Positions 54,093 to 62,419 of a stretch of 64,000 nucleotides of DNA are shown here, in pieces. A program made the position numbers and the translations under genes. Each line of letters begins with the position of its first letter. The stretch's first letter is position 1. The stretch spans positions 172,512 to 236,511 of the forward strand of contig CAJTJV010000001.1 of NCBI GenBank assembly GCA_910576775.1, in the 5' to 3' direction. The notes under the pieces were generated by a model, which did no database searches, was not told the DNA's origin, and worked only from the letters and a program-made list of their open reading frames with translations. Source of the DNA: an uncultured Muribaculaceae bacterium (GTDB lineage: Bacteria > Bacteroidota > Bacteroidia > Bacteroidales > Muribaculaceae).

Positions 54093-55241
54093 ATGGCAAC
54101 GGTAAATGTACACCCTATCGCCACCGACGGCGACCAGATAAGCCAATATATACAATTTCAGACCGACCTATACAAGGGCAACGACTATTTCGTACCGCCC
54201 CTGTTTATTGATGCCCGCAACACCATGCTCCCGGACAAGAATCCGGCGTTTGATTTCTGCGAGGCACAGCCATTCATGGCATTTATCGACGGCGAACCAG
54301 TAGGCTGCATCACTGCAATCATCAACAAGGCCGCCAACGAGAAGACAGGCCAGAAAATCGTTCGCTTCGGCATGATGGATTTCATCGATAACGACGATGT
54401 TGTCGATGCTCTTTTCGATGCGGTGGTAAAATGGGGCAAGGAACGTGGCATGACAGAAATGATAGGTCCGGTAGGCTTCACAGACATGGATCCGGAAGGA
54501 ATGCTTATCGAAGGTTTTGAAGAGATGGGCACACAAGCGACCATATATAATTATCCCTACTACCGCAAGCATATGGAGCGTCTTGGCTTCGAAAAGGACG
54601 CCGACTGGATAGAATTCCGTATGACTGTGCCCGACGCCATTCCAGAAAAATACGAACGTATTGCCCAGATTGTCGCCCGCAAATACAATTTGTCTGTAAA
54701 GAAATACACGTCGCGCAAGAAAATCGCCGCCGAATACGGCCATGCCATATTTGAACTCGTCAACGAGGCGTACGCTGACCTCTACGGCTTCGTAGCACTC
54801 ACAGAACGTCAGATAAACCACTATATCGACCAGTATCTCGGCATCCTGCGTCTCGATGATGTTACCCTTATCGTCGACGGCGAAGGCACTCTCGTCGCGA
54901 TGGGTATTGCCATGCCATCACTCTCCGAGGCTCTCCGCAAGAGTGGTGGAAAGATGCTGCCTTTCGGCTGGTACCACCTGCTACGCGCCGTAAACGGCCA
55001 CACGGATGTTGTCGACCTGATGCTGATAGCCGTCAAGCCGGAGTACCAGAACAAAGGAGTCAACGCGCTGCTTTTTTCAGACCTAATCCCACGGTTCAAT
55101 GCCAATGGGTACAAGTATGCAGAAAGCAATGTGGAGCTTGAAGGCAACGAAAGCGTCCAGAAACAATGGGAATATTTCGAACGCCGCCAACACCGCCGCC
55201 GCCGTGCATGGAAAAAAGACATCGAATCTTTCGTCCTATGA
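54093..55241 (+). CDS. GNAT-like acyltransferase family protein
   Basis: 382 residues. Appears to be a two-half protein: N-terminal acetyltransferase-like part (QPFMAFIDGEPVGCITAIIN…RFGMMDFIDNDDVVDALFDAVVKWGKERGMTEMIGPVGF) and a C-terminal part with VDLMLIAVKPEYQNKGVNALLFSDLIPRFNANGYKYAESNVELEGNESVQKQWEYF, which resembles the acetyl-CoA-binding signature (V-x-P-x-x-Q-x-x-G). Substrate unknown; some genomes label homologs as GTP cyclohydrolase, which the sequence does not support. Overlaps the phosphatase gene by 4 bases (ATGA). Confidence 0.78.
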   Translation: MATVNVHPIATDGDQISQYIQFQTDLYKGNDYFVPPLFIDARNTMLPDKNPAFDFCEAQPFMAFIDGEPVGCITAIINKAANEKTGQKIVRFGMMDFIDNDDVVDALFDAVVKWGKERGMTEMIGPVGFTDMDPEGMLIEGFEEMGTQATIYNYPYYRKHMERLGFEKDADWIEFRMTVPDAIPEKYERIAQIVARKYNLSVKKYTSRKKIAAEYGHAIFELVNEAYADLYGFVALTERQINHYIDQYLGILRLDDVTLIVDGEGTLVAMGIAMPSLSEALRKSGGKMLPFGWYHLLRAVNGHTDVVDLMLIAVKPEYQNKGVNALLFSDLIPRFNANGYKYAESNVELEGNESVQKQWEYFERRQHRRRRAWKKDIESFVL

Positions 55242-55753
55242 AAACATCTACAAAAAAGCTGCTCGACCGGCTCCGGAACGCAGAAAAAATAAGAGTCCTG
55301 TTCGTATGCCTGGGCAATATCTGCCGCTCACCGGCCGCAGAGGCCTTGATGCTCGACAGCGTCGAACGCCATGGGGATAATTGGCGATGGGAGATAGACT
55401 CAGCCGGTATCGGCTCGTGGCATATAGGACAACTCGCCGACAAACGTATGCGTGTACACGCTCAGCGCCGTGGATATACACTCACCCACAGAGCACGCCA
55501 GGTATCACCTATCGATTTTGAACGCTTCGACCTGATCATCGCTATGGACGCGCAGAACGAATCGGATCTACACGATATCGCCCCATCGCCCGAAGCCTGC
55601 GATAGAATTGTGCGCATGAACGAATTCGTCGACATGACGACACGCTACGATTATATCCCCGACCCATATTATGAAGGCGCCGAAGGTTTCGAACTTGTCC
55701 TCGACTTGCTCGAAAACGGCACAGAGAACCTCCATCGCATCCTGACGGAATAA
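55238..55753 (+). CDS. low-molecular-weight protein tyrosine phosphatase
   Basis: Start at 55238 gives 171 residues. The P-loop VCLGNICRSPAAE has nucleophile C24 and R30, and DPYYEG near the C-terminus supplies the general-acid Asp. LMW-PTPs dephosphorylate tyrosine kinases and sometimes capsule regulators; a related family reduces arsenate. The position after a pseudokinase in a five-gene operon suggests, but does not show, a shared phospho-signalling role. A strong terminator follows. Confidence 0.93.
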   Translation: MKTSTKKLLDRLRNAEKIRVLFVCLGNICRSPAAEALMLDSVERHGDNWRWEIDSAGIGSWHIGQLADKRMRVHAQRRGYTLTHRARQVSPIDFERFDLIIAMDAQNESDLHDIAPSPEACDRIVRMNEFVDMTTRYDYIPDPYYEGAEGFELVLDLLENGTENLHRILTE

Positions 55754-55770
55754 AGTGCAATCACTCACAA

Positions 55771-55806
55771 TAAAAAAGGAAGCGCACAAGGCGCTTCCTT
55801 TTTTAT
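55771..55806. terminator. bidirectional intrinsic terminator
   Basis: 14-bp stem AAAAAAGGAAGCGC (55772-55785) / GCGCTTCCTTTTTT (55791-55804), 5-base loop, A/T runs on both sides. Ends both the phosphatase operon (+) and rpsA (-). Confidence 0.93.
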
Positions 55807-55823
55807 TGTGGATTGGGAATAAT

Positions 55824-57605
55824 TTACTTGGAAAGTTTTTCCTTGAGGGCTGCGAGAGCTTCGAGGTCGCCAAGAGTAGTCTTTTCAAGAGGTGTGGTAG
55901 CAGATGCGGGAGCTTCTTCCTGTTTCTTGGGAGCCTGACGCTTTGCCTTACGTTCAACCTGCTTTTCTGCACGTGCTTCGTCCTCAAAGATACGGCTGTG
56001 TGACAGGATAATACGTTTGTTGTCCTTGTTGAATTCGATAACTTTGAAATTAAGCTTCTCATCAACTTTAGCCTGTGTTCCGTCTTCCTTAACGAGGTGT
56101 TTGGGAGTAGCGAAACCTTCTACGCCGTAGGGAAGGGCAACGACTGCGCCTTTCTCGAGCATCTCAACGATAGTGCCTTCATGAACGGAACCAACGGTGA
56201 AAATTGTCTCGAATACATCCCAGGGATTTTCTTCGAGCTGCTTGTGGCCAAGGCTGAGACGGCGGTTGTCCTTGTCGATCTGGAGAACCTCAACCTCGAT
56301 GTCTGCGCCAACCTGTGTGAACTCGCTGGGGTGTTTGATTTTCTTGGTCCAGGAAAGATCGGAGATGTGGATAAGACCGTCAACGCCTTCTTCGATTTCA
56401 ACGAATACACCGAAATTGGTGAAATTGCGTACTTTGGCGGTATGGCGGCTGCCGATGGGGTACTTGACTTCGATATCTTCCCAGGGATCTTTCTTGAGCT
56501 GCTTGATACCGAGGCTCATCTTACGTTCGTTGCGGTCGAGTGTAAGGATCACAGCTTCGATTTCGTCACCGATCTTGAGGAATTCCTGAGCGCTGCGGAG
56601 GTGCTGGCTCCAGGACATTTCGCTTACATGGATAAGACCTTCTACGCCGGGAGCGACTTCAAGGAATGCGCCATAGTCTGCCATAACGACAACTTTGCCT
56701 TTAACTTTGTCGCCAACTTTGAGATTGGCGTCGAGAGCATCCCATGGATGGGGATGAAGCTGCTTGAGGCCGAGGGCGATACGTTTTTTCTCGTTGTCAA
56801 AGTCGAGGATAACCACATTAAGCTTCTCGTCGAGTTTCACAACTTCGCTGGGATGGCTTACGCGACCCCATGAGAGGTCTGTGATGTGTATAAGACCGTC
56901 TACGCCGCCAAGGTCGATAAATACGCCGTAGTCGGTGATGTTCTTGACGGTACCTTCGAGAACCTGACCTTTCTCGAGTTTGCTGATGATTTCGCGCTTC
57001 TGCTGTTCGAGTTCGGCCTGAATAAGGGCTTTGTGCGATACAACAACATTGCGGAACTCTTCGTTGATCTTAACGACACGGAATTCCATTGTCTTGCCAA
57101 CGAAGATATCGTAGTCACGGATAGGCTTCACGTCGATCTGCGAACCGGGAAGGAATGCTTCAATGCCGAATACATCGACAATCATACCGCCCTTGGTGCG
57201 GCATTTGATGAAGCCCTTGATAATTTCGTTGTTTTCGAGAGCGGCATTGATGCGGTCCCATGAGCGGGATGCACGGGCTTTCTTGTGGGAAAGGATGAGC
57301 TGACCTTTGCGGTCTTCCTGGTTTTCAATGAATACCTCTACTTTGTCGCCGACTTTGATATCGGGATTGTAGCGGAATTCGCTCATCGGAATGATGCCGT
57401 CCGATTTGTAGTCGATGTTAACCACTGCTTCGCGCTTGTTGAGAGCGATGATGGTACCTTCGATTACGTCTTTGTCTTTAACCGAGTTGAGAGATTCTTC
57501 GTAAGCGTGAGTAAGCTCGGCACGCGAGCGCTCACCTGCGGCTTCGCCATTTTCGTAGGCTTCCCAATCGAAGTCTGCAATCGGCTGGTTGGTTAATTCT
57601 GCCAT
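55824..57605 (-). CDS. rpsA: 30S ribosomal protein S1
   Basis: 593 residues with six S1 (OB-fold) domains; repeats such as VKNITDYGVFIDLGGVDGLIHITDLSW and VRNFTNFGVFVEIEEGVDGLIHISDLSW are visible, and an acidic N-terminal segment precedes them. Binds mRNA in translation initiation, especially where Shine-Dalgarno sequences are scarce, as in this genome. Its C-terminal tail is Lys/Glu-rich. Minus-strand -7 element TATCTTTG at 57681-57688. Confidence 0.97.
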   Translation of the reverse strand: MAELTNQPIADFDWEAYENGEAAGERSRAELTHAYEESLNSVKDKDVIEGTIIALNKREAVVNIDYKSDGIIPMSEFRYNPDIKVGDKVEVFIENQEDRKGQLILSHKKARASRSWDRINAALENNEIIKGFIKCRTKGGMIVDVFGIEAFLPGSQIDVKPIRDYDIFVGKTMEFRVVKINEEFRNVVVSHKALIQAELEQQKREIISKLEKGQVLEGTVKNITDYGVFIDLGGVDGLIHITDLSWGRVSHPSEVVKLDEKLNVVILDFDNEKKRIALGLKQLHPHPWDALDANLKVGDKVKGKVVVMADYGAFLEVAPGVEGLIHVSEMSWSQHLRSAQEFLKIGDEIEAVILTLDRNERKMSLGIKQLKKDPWEDIEVKYPIGSRHTAKVRNFTNFGVFVEIEEGVDGLIHISDLSWTKKIKHPSEFTQVGADIEVEVLQIDKDNRRLSLGHKQLEENPWDVFETIFTVGSVHEGTIVEMLEKGAVVALPYGVEGFATPKHLVKEDGTQAKVDEKLNFKVIEFNKDNKRIILSHSRIFEDEARAEKQVERKAKRQAPKKQEEAPASATTPLEKTTLGDLEALAALKEKLSK

Positions 57606-57680
57606 TTAAATTAGTTAATAATAATGTTGATTAAAAAGAGCCAAAAGCTTCGGGCACCGACGCCCTGCACTTTTGCGCGG

Positions 57681-57714
57681 CAAAGATAGCAAAAAAAAAT
57701 TATATATCAGCAAT
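57681..57714 (-). promoter_or_regulatory. rpsA promoter
   Basis: Minus-strand TATCTTTG (57681-57688) with ATTG at 57711-57714 (22-base spacer, a little long). Leader of about 70 bases. Confidence 0.6.
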
Positions 57715-57742
57715 TTGCGAACCTAAATCAAACGTTGTCCGT

Positions 57743-58564
57743 CTATTTTCCTTTATTTTTTCCGTTATTTTTCTTTTCCGTCGCACTGTGCCTTGCATAG
57801 GCTGCAGCCAGACGGGTGTGATAACGGCGTGCGGCATAGGATGGGCCGTTGTAGATACGGGCGAAGGCCGCCCAGTTCCTGTTCTTGAGATATTTGAGCA
57901 AACCGGTATTACGAATGTAATTGGCAAAGAGCATAAGCTGATCATATTCCGAGCGGCTCATCATCTCCATGAATTCCTCCCTTGAAGCTGCACCACTTAG
58001 CTGCCAGTTAAAACCGCCAATCTGAAACATCCCCCAGAATGTGCTCTCCATCGCTGCGATACTGTCAATTTCCATCGCAGCTTTCAGACGAGCCCTCTGA
58101 GCTTTCTGTTGTGAGCCATACTTTGACACGTCAGGGGCTCTCAGAGCCTCCGACCCTGCATGTGCCGCAAGATTAATGCCTCTGCGGGCAGCTGCACGAC
58201 GGAATACAGGAAGATCGAAATTTATTACGGGAAAACCGGGTTCGTTGAAGCCGCGACGCGTACGTCCTGTCTCTATGTCGACTATTGCCTTTATAGCAGC
58301 TTTCTCGACTCCGAGTTCTGCCGCCACCTCGGCAAAATCGTCCTCGGTAAGGGGGCCGGAATGATGGCAAAGCCCCGGTCGCGGAATAAATGATGTATGA
58401 AGCGTATCCTGCTCTATTACGATAAATGTACGCCCGAGGGAATCGACATCCACGTTATCCCTGTCGTAGACAAAGATAGTGTCAGGATAAATACGTCCTA
58501 CATACCCGGCCGCGAACATTGCGGCCGGGAGCAGGACATAAAGTATTGTCAATAATAGTCGCAA
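57743..58564 (-). CDS. N-acetylmuramidase-domain (DUF3380) exported protein
   Basis: 273 residues. Signal peptide (MRLLLTILYVLLPAAMFAAG) then about 60 residues of linker. The domain (about 75-255) has EDDFAEVAAELGVEKAAIKAIVDIETGRTRRGFNEPGFPVINFD, with the Glu in IVDIETG a candidate catalytic acid, and GMFQIGGFNW and RIYNGPSYAARRYHTRLAAAYAR at the end, as in the peptidoglycan N-acetylmuramidase family. Basic Asn/Lys tail. Probably a cell-wall hydrolase. The start lies 9 bases after the pepD stop, indicating an operon. Confidence 0.85.
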   Translation of the reverse strand: MRLLLTILYVLLPAAMFAAGYVGRIYPDTIFVYDRDNVDVDSLGRTFIVIEQDTLHTSFIPRPGLCHHSGPLTEDDFAEVAAELGVEKAAIKAIVDIETGRTRRGFNEPGFPVINFDLPVFRRAAARRGINLAAHAGSEALRAPDVSKYGSQQKAQRARLKAAMEIDSIAAMESTFWGMFQIGGFNWQLSGAASREEFMEMMSRSEYDQLMLFANYIRNTGLLKYLKNRNWAAFARIYNGPSYAARRYHTRLAAAYARHSATEKKNNGKNKGK

Positions 58565-58573
58565 ACGGCGGCG

Positions 58574-60028
58574 TCAGAGGTTTGCCACCTTCTCGATGGT
58601 ACGGGTGAGCTGTCCCCAGAAACGCTCTACCGCAGGAATATACATACGTTCGCTCGGCGAATGCACGTCGCGAAGGGTCGGACCGAACGAAACCATGTCG
58701 AGATGCGGATATTTGTAGCGGAACAGACCGCATTCGAGACCTGCATGAATGGCCTTGATGGCCGGTTTCACTCCATAAAGTTCCTCATATGCGTCGGAAG
58801 CAAGATGCATTATCCGCGAATCCATGTTGGGAGCCCATCCGGGATATCCGTCGCCATGTGTCACTTCGGCGCCGGCAAGGGTGAAGAGTGCTTCTACCTG
58901 ACGCGCGATGTCCCACTTGCGGGATTCCACTGATGAACGCTGCGAAGTTGTTACAAGTACCTGATTGTCGCCGAGCATCTTCACGGAAGCAAGGTTTGTG
59001 GAAGTCTCTACGAGACCTTCAATATCGCGGCTCATCGAAATTACGCCGTGAGGGGCGCTGTACAGAGCCTCCACAAGAGCCTTTGTAGTATCGTGATCGA
59101 TGGCATATTCCGGTTTGTCGACAGTTACAAGATCGAATTTCAAGCCGGTCTCCAATCCAGTATATTCATTCTCGATTTCGGCGACATATTTATTGAATGC
59201 CACTACAATCTGCTCCTTTCGGGTAGTATCTACACCGAATATGCAATGCGCGGCGCGAGGGATAGCGTTGCGGAGATTGCCGCCATCAATTTCAGCGAGA
59301 GCTATCTCGTGCTCAAGGCTCAGGTTATACAGGAAACGGGCCATCAGTTTGTTGGCATTGGCACGCCCGAGATGTATGTCGCCGCCGGAGTGACCGCCGA
59401 GGCCCCCCGAGAGGTCGAATTTGAAATAATGGAAATCTGTGGGAGCGAAAGAACGCTTGTAGGTGAATACGCATGTGGTGTCGACGCCACCGGCACATCC
59501 TACGAAAATCTCGGCATCATCCTCTGAGTCGAGATTCAGCAGCATAGAGGCTGTGAGCATACCGTCGCCGAGGTTGTTGGCTCCGGTCAGTCCTGTTTCC
59601 TCGTCAACAGTGAAGAGAGCCTCAAGCGGGCCGTGAACTAAAGTATCGTCGGTAAGCACAGCCAATGCGGCAGCCATACCGATACCGTTATCGGCACCGA
59701 GAGTGGTGCCGTCGGCACGCAGCCAGTCACCTTCGACTATAGTCTTTATAGGCATAGTCTCGAAATCGAAATCTTTATGGTTTGTCTCGCAAACCATGTC
59801 CATATGAGCCTGCATGGCGATTACAGGAGCTTTTTCATGCCCCGGAGTGGCAGGCTTGCGCATCACCACATTGCCGACAGCGTCGGTCTTCACTTCAATA
59901 TTATGTTTGGCGGCAAAATCGAGAAGATACTGACGAATTTTCTCTTCCTTTTTTGACGGACGCGGCACCTGGTTGATTTCGTCGAAGATGGCGAACACCG
60001 CAGCGGGCTTGAGGTCTTTGATAGTCAT
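58574..60028 (-). CDS. pepD: aminoacyl-histidine dipeptidase (M20)
   Basis: 484 residues, the usual length. Zinc-binding residues in IAMQAHMDMVCE, LGADNGIGMA (bridging Asp), DEETGLTGANNL (Glu base and ligand), LDSEDDAEIFVG, and HAGLECGLF; the insert domain with GGLGGHSGGDIHLGRANA is typical. Hydrolyses Xaa-His and other dipeptides in the cytoplasm. First gene of the pepD-muramidase pair. Confidence 0.95.
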   Translation of the reverse strand: MTIKDLKPAAVFAIFDEINQVPRPSKKEEKIRQYLLDFAAKHNIEVKTDAVGNVVMRKPATPGHEKAPVIAMQAHMDMVCETNHKDFDFETMPIKTIVEGDWLRADGTTLGADNGIGMAAALAVLTDDTLVHGPLEALFTVDEETGLTGANNLGDGMLTASMLLNLDSEDDAEIFVGCAGGVDTTCVFTYKRSFAPTDFHYFKFDLSGGLGGHSGGDIHLGRANANKLMARFLYNLSLEHEIALAEIDGGNLRNAIPRAAHCIFGVDTTRKEQIVVAFNKYVAEIENEYTGLETGLKFDLVTVDKPEYAIDHDTTKALVEALYSAPHGVISMSRDIEGLVETSTNLASVKMLGDNQVLVTTSQRSSVESRKWDIARQVEALFTLAGAEVTHGDGYPGWAPNMDSRIMHLASDAYEELYGVKPAIKAIHAGLECGLFRYKYPHLDMVSFGPTLRDVHSPSERMYIPAVERFWGQLTRTIEKVANL

Positions 60029-60163
60029 GTTCGTAAGGGATAAGAGTCCTTATAAAGTTGTAATAATAATAATCTTTTTGCAAAGAATGTTAAAAACATT
60101 CGGAATCGCCCTCTAAATTACAAATAAATTCGCAATCGGCGAAAAAAAAGAAATTACTTTCGC

Positions 60164-60171
60164 TATATTTG
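60164..60171 (+). promoter_or_regulatory. -7 element for the small membrane protein / OmpH pair
   Basis: TATATTTG, full -7 match, 24 bases before the ATG at 60196; it excludes the upstream in-frame start at 60169. Confidence 0.55.
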
Positions 60172-60195
60172 CAGCGTAAAAGCTCAACGGAGCCC

Positions 60196-60402
60196 ATGAA
60201 AACAATAGTTTTATCCATAGCGCTGGTTCTTGCAGCCGTGCTGCTTCTGGGGGTAAAAGTCCTCTTTATAAAAGGGTCGGAATTTCCGTCGGGGCATACG
60301 GGACACTCTGCCGCACTCCGCCGACGCGGAATAGGCTGTGCATCTGCCGGCGAGCTTAAAACAAATAAATTAAAACCAAAAAATTACCATACCAATCAGT
60401 AA
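60196..60402 (+). CDS. small membrane protein, Bacteroidota-conserved type
   Basis: 68 residues from ATG 60196. One membrane span (MKTIVLSIALVLAAVLLLGVKVLF) then IKGSEFPSGHTGHSAALRRRGIGCASAGE, a pattern I recall from small Bacteroidota membrane proteins of unknown function that precede OmpH-like genes (recollection). A one-base overlap (TAATG) couples it to the OmpH-like lipoprotein gene. Confidence 0.72.
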   Translation: MKTIVLSIALVLAAVLLLGVKVLFIKGSEFPSGHTGHSAALRRRGIGCASAGELKTNKLKPKNYHTNQ

Positions 60403-61013
60403 TGAAAAAGCTGTCATTAACAGTAAAAAGTCTCCTTCTCCTCGCAGTTGCAGCCGGTGTAGCCTCCTGCGGCGACAAAGCGGCGACTACGCCCGCACAG
60501 ACTCCCGCCGCCACTCCTGCCGAAGAAACGGCAAAGGCAGTAATCAACATCCGCTATATCGATATCGACTCTGTCCTGTCGTCGTACACGCTGGCACAGC
60601 AGCTGATGGAAGAACAGCAGCGGGAAATGCTCAAGCTCCAGCAGTGGCACAACAGCAAACAGCAGGAACTTCAGAACCTCGCTAACCAGATTAACCAGAA
60701 ACAGCAGAACAACATATATCTCACCCAGGAATCAATGCAGGGCGATATCAACAACCTGCAGAAAAAGAGCGAAGAAGCCGAGCGCTACATGAACACCCAG
60801 CAGCAGCGCCTCGCAAATGCCGATATGCAGATTCGTGCGCGTCTCTCCGACTCCATCCACTCCGTAGTGAGCGAGTTTAACGCTACCCGTGGCTATGACG
60901 CCATCCTCACCCGCAATGCAGGTATCTATTTCAATCCCGCACTCAACATTACAGCCGAGATTATAGAAAGCCTCAACGCCCGCGCCAACGTCGGCACAGA
61001 CAAAAAGAAATAA
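60402..61013 (+). CDS. OmpH/Skp-like lipoprotein
   Basis: 203 residues. Lipoprotein signal (LLLLAVAAGVASCGD), a Pro/Ala/Thr-rich linker (to about 45), then an Ile-rich strand (INIRYIDIDSVLSSYTLAQQLMEEQQREM) and a long Gln-rich coiled coil (to about 160), ending in GYDAILTRNAGIYFNPALNITAEIIESLNA. This is the OmpH/Skp chaperone layout, acting on outer-membrane proteins in the periplasm, here tethered by lipid (the soluble Skp is the usual form). Confidence 0.88.
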   Translation: MKKLSLTVKSLLLLAVAAGVASCGDKAATTPAQTPAATPAEETAKAVINIRYIDIDSVLSSYTLAQQLMEEQQREMLKLQQWHNSKQQELQNLANQINQKQQNNIYLTQESMQGDINNLQKKSEEAERYMNTQQQRLANADMQIRARLSDSIHSVVSEFNATRGYDAILTRNAGIYFNPALNITAEIIESLNARANVGTDKKK

Positions 61014-61036
61014 CAGCCATCCGGCCTAAGAAACAT

Positions 61037-61084
61037 AAAGAACTGCGACGCTTCGGATACCGTAACGACGCAGTTCTTTTTATT
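61037..61084 (+). terminator. intrinsic terminator of the OmpH-like gene
   Basis: 11-bp stem AAAGAACTGCG (61037-61047) / CGCAGTTCTTT (61069-61079) followed by a T-rich run. Confidence 0.87.
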
Positions 61085-61148
61085 TTCTATACAGATCCAG
61101 GCTCCAGTACACACAAAATGCGCCAAAGCAAAGCAGACCGGAGATGTC

Positions 61149-61185
61149 AAAAAAGAGATGCGGTTTCCGGGCGGAAACCGCATCT
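61149..61185 (-). terminator. intrinsic terminator of the 61210-62337 gene
   Basis: Perfect 13-bp stem AGATGCGGTTTCC (61156-61168) / GGAAACCGCATCT (61173-61185) with a 4-base loop; on the minus strand CTTTTTTG follows. Confidence 0.9.
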
Positions 61186-61209
61186 TAATATTAATTGAAA
61201 TTCAATAGA

Positions 61210-62337
61210 TTATTGATAAGCCACCTTCTGACGGTTTACAATATATTGGCATAGACGGTCAAGAACCTGAATGTTCTGAGGGCTGGGCTGGCGTGCCATG
61301 TCAAGGAACATGTGGTTACCAGTATAATGTGCCACCGGCAAATCATACCATACACCGTGTTTCTCAAAAGCGTCCATATAAGCCTTCATGCGATTCTGTT
61401 TGCTGTTTGTTACCTGAGAGAGTGCATTCTCATCGCATTCGAATTCAAGAGCCATATTATATGTTCTGGCTTTCTTTACAGCATCATCAAGACGGGAGTC
61501 GGGAATTTCTACGTTGAAGAAATGGTTGGGCTGCAGATATGCGATGTCAAATCCCCAACTTTTCCAACTTGTATTTCCGCTTGCGTTGAAATACGGAATC
61601 CAAAGGAAATCGAGGTTTCTGGAAGAGGTATGTTCCTTCAGGCTGCGGCAGTAATTCTGGATAGTACTTGCTTCCTCGCAAATCATATATATGCCGTAAA
61701 GCTCAAGATTGTTATAGTTCCCGGCCTCGAAGCGGCTGATAAGCTCGTCGATAAACCATATACCGGCTTTTGCACGGTCGGCTTCTTTGGTAAATTTCAG
61801 AGGCACACCGTCGAGCTCGCCCCAGTCGGTCTGCCCTTGGATAGGCACGAAACAGGTAAGAGCCACTTTGTGTTTGAAAGGGGGTTCTCCGAGGGTGCCT
61901 TTCTTTCTCTCAATTGCCTTATTGAGTGCGTCGAGCGATTTGCCTCTCTCAAACAGGCGGCCGAGATACCATTCCCAGTCTTCCTTGCAGGCGTTGGGTT
62001 GTCCGTAGCCGGCAGTAAACTGTTTGCCGCCGTTGGTGCCGCTGGTGAATTCAAGGAACAGATAGCCGTCGAAAATCCATTCCTCATTACCGTTCATGAA
62101 ACGATGTGAGACGTAAGGAAGGAATTCATCCACCGTCCAGTCGATGCGGTGAGCGCCGCCCTGATAGATAAGGGCGAGGTCGCGGACTTTATAATCAATT
62201 TTCTTATACTTGGAAAGATCCTCTTCCACAGGAGGATTGGGTTTGGGATCTGGAGTAGGCTCGGGATCGTCACCACCACAGGCGGTAAACGTCAGAGCGG
62301 CAATAGCAATGCCGAAAACAGATAATAGATGTTTCAT
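61210..62337 (-). CDS. DUF4855 lipoprotein
   Basis: 375 residues. Lipoprotein signal (ALTFTACGG), a Pro/Asp-rich linker (to about 40), then a DUF4855 domain: VRDLALIYQGGAHR, EEWIFDGYLFLEFTSGTNGGKQFTAGYGQPNACKEDWEWYLGRLF, FVPIQGQTDWGELDG, LELYGIYMICEEAS, FDIAYLQPNHFF and LEFECDENAL. The fold looks like a TIM-barrel hydrolase; the role is unknown but the family is linked to glycan use. The downstream-adjacent paralog at 62420 has the same domain but a different tail. Minus-strand -7 element TATATTTG at 62359-62366. Confidence 0.85.
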   Translation of the reverse strand: MKHLLSVFGIAIAALTFTACGGDDPEPTPDPKPNPPVEEDLSKYKKIDYKVRDLALIYQGGAHRIDWTVDEFLPYVSHRFMNGNEEWIFDGYLFLEFTSGTNGGKQFTAGYGQPNACKEDWEWYLGRLFERGKSLDALNKAIERKKGTLGEPPFKHKVALTCFVPIQGQTDWGELDGVPLKFTKEADRAKAGIWFIDELISRFEAGNYNNLELYGIYMICEEASTIQNYCRSLKEHTSSRNLDFLWIPYFNASGNTSWKSWGFDIAYLQPNHFFNVEIPDSRLDDAVKKARTYNMALEFECDENALSQVTNSKQNRMKAYMDAFEKHGVWYDLPVAHYTGNHMFLDMARQPSPQNIQVLDRLCQYIVNRQKVAYQ

Positions 62338-62358
62338 AAGACAGGTTTAATTATTATG

Positions 62359-62366
62359 CAAATATA
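62359..62366 (-). promoter_or_regulatory. -7 element for the DUF4855 lipoprotein gene
   Basis: Minus-strand TATATTTG, leaving a leader of about 15-20 bases to the ATG at 62337; no clear -33. It suggests the two DUF4855 genes are expressed separately. Confidence 0.5.
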
Positions 62367-62419
62367 GTGAAAAATAAGGAGTCATACGAATCTGCAATGA
62401 CAGGAATAAACTTTTATCG

